From a virus, in IMG/VR virus record IMGVR_UViG_3300027881_000064, positions 1-26,475 of that record: 26,475 nt of DNA. One strand, written 5' to 3'. The first letter of the stretch is position 1, and each line of letters opens with the position of its first letter. This document shows positions 6,042 through 13,036 of the stretch, one piece after another. Both the position numbers and the translations under genes were made by a program. The notes beneath the pieces were generated by a model, which saw only the letters and a program-made list of their open reading frames with translations, was not told where the DNA came from and searched no databases.

Positions 6042-6246
6042 CGTTCAACGATTGCGGGATTGTGAAAATGATCCTATGTGGGCGGACCATGCTGAGATCC
6101 CGAAGGCATGGTGTAAGGCTGCGGCTGACGAATTGATTGAGTTGCGTGATATATTAAAGAGTGTGCAAGGCTTGCTTAGGCAATACGGTGATAAACGTGA
6201 GAAAGTTGCTTATGACAAGATTGAAGCCTTGTTGAACAAGCCCTGA
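6034..6246 (+). CDS. Hypothetical helical protein, 70 aa
   Basis: Unknown function. GTG at 6034 overlaps the preceding stop (GTGAGTAA) and yields MSNVQRLRDCENDPMW; in-frame ATG 5968 lies well inside the previous gene and is rejected. The C-terminal 45 residues form an amphipathic helix pattern (ADELIELRDILKSVQGLLRQYGDKREKVAYDKIEALL), probably a coiled coil. It is the last gene before the main regulatory gap. Confidence 0.65.
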   Translation: MSNVQRLRDCENDPMWADHAEIPKAWCKAAADELIELRDILKSVQGLLRQYGDKREKVAYDKIEALLNKP

Positions 6247-6473
6247 TCCGCAGTTACATATCGTGTGTGCGCGTAAGGGGTTTTGTGCAAGAATAATTTT
6301 TGTGGACGTGGTTGTTGCAGTGTCAACAGTTCGTTTACAGGTTAATCAATTGGTTAATCAGTGATATTGCTGGATTCATATCACCGCATGTAAAACCGCA
6401 CGTGTGCGCACAATATAAGCGTACCGTTTGACAACTCTTTGAAAAGTGGGATTAGTCGATCTACACATCCCAT

Positions 6474-6503
6474 TTGACAACCTACCTTGTTTCGTTCTAT
6501 AAC
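6474..6503 (+). promoter_or_regulatory. Sigma-70-type promoter
   Basis: TTGACA (6474-6479), 18-nt spacer, TATAAC (6498-6503); shifting by one gives a 17-nt spacer and CTATAA. It lies 38 nt upstream of the small-terminase start and is the best -35/-10 pair in the window. Confidence 0.7.
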
Positions 6504-6517
6504 TCGCTTATAACGAA
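6491..6517. promoter_or_regulatory. Inverted repeat over the -10 box (operator candidate)
   Basis: TTCGTT-CT-ATAA, five-base centre CTCGC, TTAT-AACGAA. The two arms match apart from the CT bulge and cover the -10 element and likely transcription start, as expected for a repressor or activator site. Confidence 0.5.
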
Positions 6518-6540
6518 ATGCAGAACAACAAGGTGCCGCA

Positions 6541-6978
6541 ATGCCTTTAGGTATGAAAACTCCACCCACTGATGGTAGGGCTAAGAACGGTCAACCCAAA
6601 AAGGTTGACGTTCCTCATTCCGATGACACCGCCCCTATATCACGTGCGGACATGCCTCCCTCAAAAGATGGCTCGAAGCGTGGTCGCCTACCCGGCGCAA
6701 AGACCAAGTCAGCACAGCTCCTCGAAGATGCTCAAAAGCTCATTGAGGAAAAGTTTAACATCGTCAATTTCCACCCAGTGATCTATATGTTGTTGACCGC
6801 GGCTGATGAAGAGCAGGACGCATCATTGCGCATGACCGCAGCCTCGAAGGCCGCTCCTTATGTTGCTCAGCAATTGCGTGCCGTTGAATTGAAGGGCCCC
6901 GACGATGGGCCTATTCAGGTTGACGTTACAGATGCTAAGACGCGACTCGCCCAAATGGCGGGCCTTGACATTGACTGA
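6541..6978 (+). CDS. terS: Terminase small subunit-like protein
   Basis: Probable DNA-recognition subunit of the packaging motor. Residues about 45-60 read KRGRLPGAKTKSAQLLEDA, a basic 'GRPKGAKNK' type stretch seen in small terminases. These are followed by a helical region HPVIYMLLTAADEEQDASLRMTAASKAAPYVAQQLRAVE that resembles the conserved 'HP...M..IA.D....L...M...A.YV.P....VE' pattern of the family. The N-terminal 45 residues are Pro/Asp-rich and probably disordered. Length (145 aa) and position three genes upstream of the large subunit fit. Motif recognition only; other DNA-binding roles are not excluded. Confidence 0.75.
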   Translation: MPLGMKTPPTDGRAKNGQPKKVDVPHSDDTAPISRADMPPSKDGSKRGRLPGAKTKSAQLLEDAQKLIEEKFNIVNFHPVIYMLLTAADEEQDASLRMTAASKAAPYVAQQLRAVELKGPDDGPIQVDVTDAKTRLAQMAGLDID

Positions 6979-7153
6979 GACACCACAAAATAAACTTAGC
7001 TGCCTGTTAAAAGATGTTAAGAATCGTCAGGCCGAACTCAGCAAACCTTATGGGAACTTACCTTTTTCAAGGCAACCCGAATGGTATAAAGACGACATGA
7101 AAAAGCTTACCGATGAGGAGTTGATAGTCCTTAGGGTTATGGACAAGGTATGA
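6971..7153 (+). CDS. Hypothetical protein, 60 aa, TTG start
   Basis: Unknown function. The upstream in-frame ATG at 6905 lies deep inside the small terminase gene. TTG at 6971, overlapping that gene's stop by 8 nt with GGCGGG upstream, gives MTETPQNKLSCLLKDV and is the economical choice. The protein is basic and helical (DVKNRQAELSK, WYKDDMKKLTDEELIVLRVMDKV). Tightly placed between terminase genes, so it may be a packaging accessory (inference). Confidence 0.6.
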   Translation: MTETPQNKLSCLLKDVKNRQAELSKPYGNLPFSRQPEWYKDDMKKLTDEELIVLRVMDKV

Positions 7154-7458
7154 CTGACAGTCCAACCGAGGCGTTGCTCGCTCAACTTGAAACGTTGTCC
7201 GAACCAAATCACTCAATTGACCAATACGTCCATGCTCACCTACATAAGCAGTCCTTTGACGCAATAACCGAGTTGCAACGTCAATTGACACTTATGGGGT
7301 ATGAGTGGGAGGGCGTTCACAAGAAACTCGAACAGCTTCGGAAACGTCGCGATGAAATAGTTCGCATCCTCGACACACCCACAGCCTCTGAAAACCTTGA
7401 TGCGGGAGGGTCCATATTTGACATGTTGCCTGATGGGACATACCCGGTACGCAAATGA
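7150..7458 (+). CDS. Hypothetical coiled-coil protein, 102 aa
   Basis: Starts in an ATGA overlap with the preceding gene and ends in an ATGA overlap with terL, so translation is coupled across all three. Residues about 38-75 (FDAITELQRQLTLMGYEWEGVHKKLEQLRKRRDEIVRIL) form a strong coiled-coil pattern. No catalytic motif is seen. The position between small and large terminase suggests a packaging or assembly role, not shown by sequence. Confidence 0.78.
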   Translation: MTDSPTEALLAQLETLSEPNHSIDQYVHAHLHKQSFDAITELQRQLTLMGYEWEGVHKKLEQLRKRRDEIVRILDTPTASENLDAGGSIFDMLPDGTYPVRK

Positions 7459-8795
7459 GTACCCGAGTCACCATGGAAGTCCTTCGGTCAATGGCTAAGG
7501 CCGATGCAAAGGCATGGCTCGAATCCTTGACACAAGCCGAAGTCGATACCTTGTACAAGGACTGGACCTTTATGGCCCGTTCTGAACAATTGGAGCCTGA
7601 GGGTGATTGGGCCAATTGGATATATCTCGCAGGCCGCGGTGCGGGTAAAACACGAACGGGTGGTGAATGGGTACGTCAGCAAGTCAGAAATGGGTTCATG
7701 CGAGGCGGGCTTATTGCGCCTACCGCGGGCGACGTTCGAGACGTCATGGTCGAGGGTGAGTCGGGTATACTCGCATGTTCTAATGCAGCCGACCTCGATA
7801 TCCATGGGCGAACGGTGGGCAAACCTTTATATGAACCATCGAAACGTCGACTGACATGGCACAACGGTGCGCAATGTGCGTTGTACAGTGCAGACGAACC
7901 CGAGCGACTGCGTGGTCCCCAACATGAGTACATTTGGGCGGACGAATTATGCGCATGGCGTAGGCCCGAAACATGGGACCTTGCAATGTTCGGTTTGCGC
8001 TTAGGCAAGAACCCACGATCCTTCATATCGACGACGCCCAAACCTAAAAAGATCATCATTGACTTGATGAAGGATCCGTCTACCGTGACGACGCGTGGGA
8101 CGACGTATGATAACCGAGCAAATCTTGCTGGCAAGTTCTTTGAGCAAGTCGTTAAGAAGTACGAAGGCACCCGATTAGGTAAACAGGAGCTTATGGGAAT
8201 CCTCCTTGAGGAGGCTGAAGGCGCGTTGTGGTCAAGGCCCAACCTTGACGAAACGCGTTTGCTTAAATTGCCAGGTGGCAACTTTTACTTTAAACGAATT
8301 GCAGTCGCAGTCGACCCAGCAATCACAGCAAAGGCGACATCTGACGAAACAGGCATCACTGTGTGCGGCATAGGTGTAGATAATCACGGATACGTCCTCG
8401 CTGATTACTCGGGCCGATTCTCACCTGCTGAATGGGCGAAGCGTGTTGATATGGCCTGGAAGATGTGGCAGGCAGACGTCGTCATAGCTGAGGGCAATCA
8501 AGGCGGGGAGATGGTTAGGCATACGATCCATACTCAGAACAAGAACATCAATGTTCAAATCGTTCATGCATCACGAGGCAAGGCCGCACGAGCGGAACCT
8601 ATTGCTGCATTGTTCGAACAAAAACGATGCCACTTAGTTGGCAACTTCAATGAGATGGAAGACCAGTTATGTGTGTGGGAGCCGTTATCAGGCGACGAGT
8701 CACCGGACAGGCTCGACTCATTGGTATGGGGGCTGACAGGCCTCATGATAGGCAAGGGCGATTCTGGGGAGGGTATGTTGAAAGGCGCTTACTAG
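7455..8795 (+). CDS. terL: Terminase large subunit (ATPase and nuclease)
   Basis: DNA-packaging motor. The N-terminal ATPase has Walker A LAGRGAGKT (58-66), Walker B EYIWADE with E164, and a coupling motif STT (192-194). The C-terminal RNase H-like nuclease domain has acidic residues D287 (AVDPA), E345 (IAEGNQGGE) and D418/D421 (SPDRLDSLVWGL). The 446 aa length is typical of short terminases of the Terminase_6/gp17-like family. It overlaps the upstream gene by 4 nt (ATGA). A 200-nt gap with a strong hairpin follows, so the packaging transcript may end there. Confidence 0.96.
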   Translation: MSTRVTMEVLRSMAKADAKAWLESLTQAEVDTLYKDWTFMARSEQLEPEGDWANWIYLAGRGAGKTRTGGEWVRQQVRNGFMRGGLIAPTAGDVRDVMVEGESGILACSNAADLDIHGRTVGKPLYEPSKRRLTWHNGAQCALYSADEPERLRGPQHEYIWADELCAWRRPETWDLAMFGLRLGKNPRSFISTTPKPKKIIIDLMKDPSTVTTRGTTYDNRANLAGKFFEQVVKKYEGTRLGKQELMGILLEEAEGALWSRPNLDETRLLKLPGGNFYFKRIAVAVDPAITAKATSDETGITVCGIGVDNHGYVLADYSGRFSPAEWAKRVDMAWKMWQADVVIAEGNQGGEMVRHTIHTQNKNINVQIVHASRGKAARAEPIAALFEQKRCHLVGNFNEMEDQLCVWEPLSGDESPDRLDSLVWGLTGLMIGKGDSGEGMLKGAY

Positions 8796-8888
8796 GAATT
8801 ATGTTGACGACGTGGGATAATATGATATCGTGTTGTGTATTGATTTAATGATGCAAAGTTGTGCATGTTCTAACCCAGGAGAGATCTG

Positions 8889-8900
8889 ATGATCAATTAA
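8889..8900 (+). other. Three-codon minigene with strong ribosome site
   Basis: AGGAGA at 8877-8882 is followed 6 nt later by ATG ATC AAT TAA. No longer frame continues from this start. It may be the beginning of a lost gene or a genuine minigene; see findings. A 13-codon frame ends at 8889 and overlaps it by one base. Confidence 0.35.
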
Positions 8901-8937
8901 CCCACTACCAATTAAATGCAAAATTTGAAAGAGTAAG

Positions 8938-8981
8938 ACGATTAACGCCCTAGGATCCGACCAACCTGGGGCGTTAATCGT
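8938..8981 (+). terminator. Strong hairpin after terL, probable terminator
   Basis: A perfect 13-bp stem, ACGATTAACGCCC (8938-8950) with GGGCGTTAATCGT (8969-8981), encloses an 18-nt loop. Only a short T-rich tail follows (TTTATAAAGG), so termination may be partial, or the hairpin may serve in RNA processing. It lies 142 nt after the terL stop and just before the first 43-bp repeat. Confidence 0.65.
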
Positions 8982-8986
8982 TTATA

Positions 8987-9029
8987 AAGGTCCCTGTGTC
9001 ATTATGCATAATCAGAACAAGGATACGGA
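8987..9029 (+). repeat. 43-bp direct repeat, copy 1 (leader of the gene at 9032)
   Basis: Identical over 43 bases to 9308-9350. It starts AAGGTCCCTGTGTC, contains the 12-bp palindrome ATTATGCATAAT (9001-9012) and ends with the ribosome site AAGGA plus TACGGA directly before an ATG. It is a portable promoter or operator plus ribosome-site module. Confidence 0.95.
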
Positions 9030-9031
9030 TC

Positions 9032-9298
9032 ATGTTGGTAAGACTTTGGAGCCGGGATTTGTTAATCGACGACGAGTCAGTTCGCAAGATGCAAGACCGC
9101 ATCCTCAGCACAATCAGCAAATCGCGTGACGAGCGCGAGTCAGTTTCGTACATGGTCGACGACGTGCGATTTTCCACGAAATTGCGTTTCCCAACAAAAA
9201 CGGTTGATGCGGAAACAATGTTCGAAGCACTCGGCTTCACCCTCGTCCGCGAGAAAAATGGTTCAGGCTCCACCCTGCGAACTTATGTGACCTTGTAA
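9032..9298 (+). CDS. Hypothetical protein, 88 aa
   Basis: Unknown function. ATG 9032 follows the AAGGA of the 43-bp leader; the longer in-frame reading from 8996 would translate the leader itself and is rejected. The protein is charged, with MLVRLWSRDLLIDDESVRKMQDRILSTISKS at the N-terminus and a mixed alpha/beta C-terminus (TMFEALGFTLVREKNGSG). No motif was recognised. Its own leader copy suggests separate control from terL. Confidence 0.75.
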   Translation: MLVRLWSRDLLIDDESVRKMQDRILSTISKSRDERESVSYMVDDVRFSTKLRFPTKTVDAETMFEALGFTLVREKNGSGSTLRTYVTL

Positions 9299-9307
9299 GG
9301 GTTTGTT

Positions 9308-9350
9308 AAGGTCCCTGTGTCATTATGCATAATCAGAACAAGGATACGGA
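9308..9350 (+). repeat. 43-bp direct repeat, copy 2 (leader of the gene at 9352)
   Basis: Exact copy of 8987-9029, placed 9 nt after the stop of the preceding gene and 1 nt before the next ATG. Palindrome ATTATGCATAAT at 9322-9333 and AAGGA at 9340-9344. Identity over the full length implies a recent duplication or selection on every base. Confidence 0.95.
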
Positions 9351-9351
9351 C

Positions 9352-9660
9352 ATGAAGATCATAGCACAATCAACTCACACCATGCACCTTCGACGCTTGA
9401 AACCTCGCGAACTTGAATTCAAGACATTGATCGCAGACATCAGGAACGCGAACATTGCGTTCCAGTCCCTCGAGTACAATACCTTCTACGCTGTACATAA
9501 TTGGACTGAGAAAGGCACAATCTTCATGTACATCGGTCGCCATAAGAATGGCCAATTGCATGTATGGTACCGCACGTCGATGCAGATGTGGTCGAGCTAT
9601 GGTAAGAACCTCAAGGCCGCAATCGACGGTGCGCAACGTGACGGGTGGCTTTATGCCTAA
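9352..9660 (+). CDS. Hypothetical protein, 102 aa
   Basis: Unknown function. ATG 9352 follows the leader repeat; in-frame ATG 9325 lies inside it and is rejected. Begins MKIIAQSTHTMHLRRLKPRE. The C-terminal half has aromatic beta-strand patterns (TFYAVHNW, GTIFMYIGRHKNGQLHVWYRTS). No membrane segment. It shares no obvious similarity with its neighbour at 9032 despite the identical leader. Confidence 0.75.
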   Translation: MKIIAQSTHTMHLRRLKPRELEFKTLIADIRNANIAFQSLEYNTFYAVHNWTEKGTIFMYIGRHKNGQLHVWYRTSMQMWSSYGKNLKAAIDGAQRDGWLYA

Positions 9661-9883
9661 AGAAATAAAACCTATATGCCGCAACTGCGCGCTAGCTGTA
9701 TGGCAAAGGACTGATGGTGGACGTATAAGGTCTCAGGTACCGGGACACTGTTCTTGGAAACCTCCTGAGATTGTGTACCCAATTCGAGTTAATAAATCGG
9801 TATTTACTCTTCCCTCCATATGGCGCGATGAGGACGAGGATTGCCCAGCCTTTGAAATGCCTAGGAACGAAATTGACGCATGA
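9653..9883 (+). CDS. Small Cys-containing (zinc-ribbon-like) phage protein
   Basis: Seventy-six residues. C9 and C12 (CRNC), C33 (GHCSWKPP) and C64 (DCPAFEM) match the pattern 'C..C..W.....G.C...PP......D.C..F' of a common family of small phage proteins thought to bind zinc (recalled pattern). ATG 9653 overlaps the preceding stop by 8 nt, with GGGTGG upstream. Function unknown; a DNA- or protein-binding role is only a guess. In-frame sequence upstream of 9653 lies inside the preceding gene. Confidence 0.72.
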   Translation: MPKEIKPICRNCALAVWQRTDGGRIRSQVPGHCSWKPPEIVYPIRVNKSVFTLPSIWRDEDEDCPAFEMPRNEIDA

Positions 9884-9904
9884 TGATCTTGTGTTATTGT
9901 GCAA

Positions 9905-10054
9905 ATGAAATTAACGCCCGAGCGTAGAATGCGCTTTCAGTTATTGGGGTATGCAGCAAGAACGTTGATTTCTACACACAATTTTTCAGGCTGTTTAAAC
10001 AGGTCGTACTATGAAAGAATTTTGGCACAATTTAACTCATGGCTTATCAGGTGA
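9905..10054 (+). CDS. Possible 49-aa basic protein
   Basis: A 49-codon frame starting MKLTPERRMRFQLLGYAARTL. The composition looks protein-like and it fills most of the gap before the gene at 10011, which it overlaps by 44 nt in another frame. No ribosome site is visible before the ATG, which weakens the case. Confidence 0.35.
   Translation: MKLTPERRMRFQLLGYAARTLISTHNFSGCLNRSYYERILAQFNSWLIR
9991..10002. promoter_or_regulatory. 12-bp palindrome before the gene at 10011
   Basis: CTGTTTAAACAG is a perfect palindrome 8 nt before the ATG and touching its ribosome site. It may be an operator or a chance palindrome; GTTTAAAC-type words recur elsewhere in the window. Confidence 0.3.
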
Positions 10055-10211
10055 TATCGCGAATATCCTGCCCAGGAAAATCGTCTGCCATTGCGCGATG
10101 CGAGTCCTTGCTCACGCGACGACGGGAAAACATTGCAAGACTGTTGTGCCCGATATTGCAGCCATGGAAGCTCTTGAACGATGGGACGAACCAAATGAAA
10201 TTAACGATTGA
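10011..10211 (+). CDS. Hypothetical protein, 66 aa
   Basis: Unknown function. The C-terminal half, RKIVCHCAMRVLAHATTGKHCKTVVPDIAAMEALERW, resembles a recurring small phage family of the form '..V..CAIR..A.ATTG....VVPEL..MDALKRW' (recalled, not searched). This supports the frame over the overlapping one beginning at 10039. AGG lies 8 nt before the ATG. It overlaps the next gene by 17 nt. Confidence 0.7.
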   Translation: MKEFWHNLTHGLSGDIANILPRKIVCHCAMRVLAHATTGKHCKTVVPDIAAMEALERWDEPNEIND

Positions 10212-10605
10212 CGACTCAATGAGCAGTATGGCCGCTGATCCGTGTGGCTTATTCGACGCATCAAAGCCATTGACGGCCTACGATAACCCAACCCTTGAAG
10301 ACGCAATCCGCAAACTCAAGCGTCGTCAGGACTTAATCCAAAATGTTATTGATGCACGTGAACCCGTGAACCTCAACGATGAACGCGCATCCCGTCAAGT
10401 CGACTCCCGTGAATGGACCCTTACAGACTGCCTGCAATCCCTCCTTCGAGAAAACAAGACGGCAAAGTGGGACAAGGCTCTTATTGTGCTTTCACATACC
10501 CATACTGGTATGCTCGAACTTGACTCCCGCATTGTCGGTTGCACGACGTTGGAAGCTAGAGGCCTACTTATGACAGAAATAAAACACGACATTAACAATC
10601 GATAA
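10195..10605 (+). CDS. Hypothetical protein, 136 aa
   Basis: Unknown function. The frame is open from 10039, but that part overlaps the better-supported gene at 10011; ATG 10195 gives MKLTIDDSMSSMAADPCG. A second possible start is ATG 10219. The middle (TLEDAIRKLKRRQDLIQNVIDARE) is a charged helix and the C-terminus (KALIVLSHTHTGMLELDSRIVGCTT) is mixed. No catalytic motif is certain; the HTH triplet at the end of SHTHTG is not in a known metal-site context. Confidence 0.7.
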   Translation: MKLTIDDSMSSMAADPCGLFDASKPLTAYDNPTLEDAIRKLKRRQDLIQNVIDAREPVNLNDERASRQVDSREWTLTDCLQSLLRENKTAKWDKALIVLSHTHTGMLELDSRIVGCTTLEARGLLMTEIKHDINNR

Positions 10606-10628
10606 AGGATTATTGAATATTGTTTCCC

Positions 10629-10799
10629 ATGAGCGATTACGCTTTACTGCGTCATACGATGCGCGCTGACGAAGACGTTGAAATACCCGACCGCGTCGTT
10701 GCACGTCTTGTTGATGCGGGACTCGTCCTGAAACGATATTGTTCCGATGGGGATTACATTTCCTTAACGAACAAAGGAAAAAGGTATATGGGAAAATGA
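10629..10799 (+). CDS. Small winged-helix-like protein, 56 aa
   Basis: A short gene reading MSDYALLRHTMRADEDVEIPDRVVARLVDAGLVLKRYCSDGDYISLTNKGKRYMGK. The pattern 'helix - RVVARLVDAGLV - strand - YISLTNKGKRYM' looks like the second half of a winged helix-turn-helix domain, as in small phage DNA-binding proteins. TTG 10620, with AAAGGA about 10 nt before it, could be the real start and would add three residues (MFP). Stop and next start overlap as ATGA. Confidence 0.68.
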   Translation: MSDYALLRHTMRADEDVEIPDRVVARLVDAGLVLKRYCSDGDYISLTNKGKRYMGK

Positions 10800-11146
10800 C
10801 TGTTAATTTCAATGCTGTTAGAATTCTTGTTATCGATGAACAGCCTCGCGATATCGATCATGATGGCAAACCATACGTCAACGTTGATGAAGGCGTTGAT
10901 ACAATCCTTTGCGTTGATCATGAGGGTAACGTGTACACATGGACGCACAAGGCTTCTGCACAAAACGCAAATCCGCGCAACCCCTCGTATTGGCCCCGTC
11001 GTCACTTCTCTCGTGGGATTCCGTTATTCCGTGACTATTGGAAATTCCTTTATAATCGACGTGAGCCGTTGGGTGCGCGATATCGTTCAATCGAGGCATG
11101 TAAAAAGACAACTGTCATGCCCCCAATCGGAGACAACGACCTATGA
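10796..11146 (+). CDS. Hypothetical protein, 116 aa
   Basis: Unknown function. ATG 10796 overlaps the preceding stop (ATGA) and has a purine-rich AAAGG region upstream; the longer frame from 10739 runs back over the previous gene and is rejected. Begins MTVNFNAVRILVIDE. It has an alternating strand pattern (DTILCVDHEGNVYTWTHKAS), then a basic C-terminal part (WPRRHFSRG, RYRSIEACKK). No known motif. Last gene before the portal promoter. Confidence 0.75.
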   Translation: MTVNFNAVRILVIDEQPRDIDHDGKPYVNVDEGVDTILCVDHEGNVYTWTHKASAQNANPRNPSYWPRRHFSRGIPLFRDYWKFLYNRREPLGARYRSIEACKKTTVMPPIGDNDL

Positions 11147-11224
11147 AAATCACATTGTCAGGAAAAGCCTTTCAGAAATCACACGGCGCCTAAAAGCAGC
11201 GATGAACGTAGATTAAGTCAACGC

Positions 11225-11253
11225 TTGCACGACGCATACCCAACATGTATGAT
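11225..11253 (+). promoter_or_regulatory. Sigma-70-type promoter for the portal unit
   Basis: TTGCAC (11225-11230), exactly 17 nt, TATGAT (11248-11253), ending 26 nt before the portal ATG, which has GAGGA at 11270-11274. The gap 11147-11279 otherwise holds only a 16-codon frame starting in an ATGA overlap at 11143. Confidence 0.6.
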
Positions 11254-11279
11254 CGGGGTTCTCCTAACTGAGGATCCCG

Positions 11280-12761
11280 ATGCCTGAAATTAATATAACT
11301 GATTGGCATGCCAACTATGCTGAGCGAACCGTCCAATGGGCGAAAATTCGTGATGTTATCGATGGCGAAGACAAGATAAAAAACCAAGGGCAGACGTACC
11401 TCCCCAAGCCTTCGGGCATGACGGGCAATAAGCAGTACGACGCCTACAAATTACGCACGGCATTTTACCCCATATGTGAAAGAACAATGCGCGGCCTTAC
11501 AGGCATGGTGTTTCGTCACGCGCCCGTCCTTGAAATACCTGAACGCATGGAGCCCATGCGCGAGAATCTCACTACCGATGGTTATTCGTTTGAGGTACTT
11601 GCTGAGGAAGTCGTTCGCGAGGTCCTCACCGTCGGTCGATATGGCATCCTGCCTGACTTCCCCGTGTACAATGAGGCCTCAAACGTCCTCCCGCATTTCG
11701 CAACGTATTTCGCGGAAGATATCATCAATTGGGAACAGGCCTTTATCGAAGGCAAGAAAGTCCTAACGCGCATCGTCCTGCGCGATGATATAGACAACAC
11801 CTTCGGTGACGATACCGTTCAGTACCTTGAGCTGATCCTTAATCAGGCGGGTCAATACGAGGTTCGTAAATGGAAGGTCGAGGTCAGTGAACAGCAATCA
11901 GTATCAGGAATCGGATCGACGAAAAATATATTCATGACGGAAGCTACTGTGCCCCTAATCAACGGTGCACCGCTTAATCGTATCCCATTCGTCTTCATCA
12001 ACACATTCGACCTACGGCCCGATATCGAAAAGCCGCCTTTCCTTGACCTCGCAAACGTCAACCTAGGCCACTATCGAAATTCAGCGGATTACGAGCACGC
12101 GTTGTACCTTACAGCACAGCCGACCGCATGGATCGCAGGTCAGCTTGATGAGACAAAGAAACCCACGTCGATTGGGTCAGGCACGATTTGGTATTTGCCC
12201 GAGGATACGAAAGTTGGCATGCTTGAATTCACGGGTGCGGGTGTTGAATCTCAACGTGCGGCGATGCAGGATAAAGAAACTCGCATGTCGTCACTCGGCG
12301 CCCAAATGATTAAGACTGAGTCGCGTTCGAACGAAACAGCCGAAACGGCCCGACTGCATGGCCGAGGTGAGACGTCTCTTTTGACGAATGCAGTAAACAT
12401 GTCAGCCGCTGGCTTGCGCATGGCCTTTCGTATTTCAGCCGAATGGGTTGGGGCAAAAGTAGAGGAAGTTGACGCGAAATTGAATAAGGACTTTGTTGAG
12501 ACGCGCCTCGCTCCTGAGGAAGTCAATGCAATCGTGAAGGCATGGCAGGGCGGTGCAATATCTCGCACGACGATGCATGAGAATATGCAATCAGGTGAAA
12601 TCATGCCACCTACGCGCACCGTCGAAGAAGAGAAAGAATTGATCGAAGAAGAGGGCGGCGGACTGTATGGCTTGCTGGCGCCTATCGAACCTGAACCCGC
12701 AGCTAATGAACCCGAAGAAGTTGAGGAGGGGGCTGGTAATCATCCCAACAATAATGGCTAA
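11280..12761 (+). CDS. Portal protein (DUF4055 type)
   Basis: Probable dodecameric portal through which DNA enters the head. The N-terminal WAKIRDVIDGEDKIK, then TYLPKPSGM and YDAYKLRTAFYPICERTMRGLTGMVFRHAP (roughly residues 20-85), match the DUF4055 family, whose 'RD.I.G...IK....YLP.P......Y..Y..RA.F.....T..GL.GM.F' pattern is typical of phage portals. Length 493 aa is usual. Residues about 340-390 form long helices, as in the portal stem and clip, and the C-terminus is Glu/Pro-rich and probably disordered (PEPAANEPEEVEEG). It has its own promoter and overlaps the next small gene by 8 nt. Confidence 0.85.
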   Translation: MPEINITDWHANYAERTVQWAKIRDVIDGEDKIKNQGQTYLPKPSGMTGNKQYDAYKLRTAFYPICERTMRGLTGMVFRHAPVLEIPERMEPMRENLTTDGYSFEVLAEEVVREVLTVGRYGILPDFPVYNEASNVLPHFATYFAEDIINWEQAFIEGKKVLTRIVLRDDIDNTFGDDTVQYLELILNQAGQYEVRKWKVEVSEQQSVSGIGSTKNIFMTEATVPLINGAPLNRIPFVFINTFDLRPDIEKPPFLDLANVNLGHYRNSADYEHALYLTAQPTAWIAGQLDETKKPTSIGSGTIWYLPEDTKVGMLEFTGAGVESQRAAMQDKETRMSSLGAQMIKTESRSNETAETARLHGRGETSLLTNAVNMSAAGLRMAFRISAEWVGAKVEEVDAKLNKDFVETRLAPEEVNAIVKAWQGGAISRTTMHENMQSGEIMPPTRTVEEEKELIEEEGGGLYGLLAPIEPEPAANEPEEVEEGAGNHPNNNG

Positions 12762-12891
12762 GAAATCACCTGTTAGTGCATCCGCACCTGATCCCGCGAA
12801 ACGTCACCGTCGTACCTCGATTGGTGACTCAGCAAACACCCGTAAACGTAACAAAAGTAAAACGTTTAAACGCAGTCGCGGTCAAGGGTAA
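12754..12891 (+). CDS. Tiny highly basic protein, 45 aa
   Basis: Starts ATGGCTAA, overlapping the portal stop. Reads MAKKSPVSASAPDPAKRHRRTSIGDSANTRKRNKSKTFKRSRGQG; about a third of the residues are Lys or Arg and there is no hydrophobic core, so it is probably unfolded and nucleic-acid binding or packaged. The in-frame extension to 12667 lies inside the portal gene. A second tiny basic gene lies at 22986. Function unknown. Confidence 0.65.
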   Translation: MAKKSPVSASAPDPAKRHRRTSIGDSANTRKRNKSKTFKRSRGQG

Positions 12892-12954
12892 TATACGGTT
12901 TACCACATAAAGTAAAGTTATGCGTTATTCCGTATAAATTACCTACATTAATCG

Positions 12955-12983
12955 TTGATTAACGTCTGTTGATCTTGCATAAT
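12955..12983 (+). promoter_or_regulatory. Sigma-70-type promoter for the reductase gene
   Basis: TTGATT (12955-12960), 17-nt spacer, CATAAT (12978-12983), 54 nt before the ATG at 13037, which has AAAGGAACTCACC upstream. The word TGCATAAT at the -10 also occurs in both 43-bp leaders and near 18180 and 18230. No B12-riboswitch-like conserved box was recognised in 12892-13036. Confidence 0.55.
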
Positions 12984-13036
12984 GATCAGTTCGTGGCGCT
13001 GGTGTCGGCGTCATTTTTTCATTAAAGGAACTCACC

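Larger units (their letters stand above)
6247..6540. promoter_or_regulatory. 294-nt regulatory gap ahead of the packaging genes
   Basis: No gene of convincing length. It holds a direct repeat of GGTTAATCA (6342-6350 and 6354-6362), an inverted repeat GTGATAT/ATATCAC (about 6361-6384), and two TTGACAAC boxes 46 bp apart (6428 and 6474). The second box forms a good promoter overlapped by an inverted repeat. This is the most likely place for switching on the structural transcript. Confidence 0.65.

Noticed and set aside
7676-8281. 201-codon minus-strand frame opposite the large terminase
   Set aside because: Shadow of terL; the opposite strand holds the Walker motifs.
10039-10194. Longer start for the 136-aa protein
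   Set aside because: Overlaps the better-supported gene at 10011 and has an Arg/Cys-rich, non-protein-like composition.
12892-13036. Cobalamin riboswitch before the B12-dependent reductase
   Set aside because: The 145-nt gap is short for this riboswitch class and no conserved B12 box was recognised; a plain promoter explains it.
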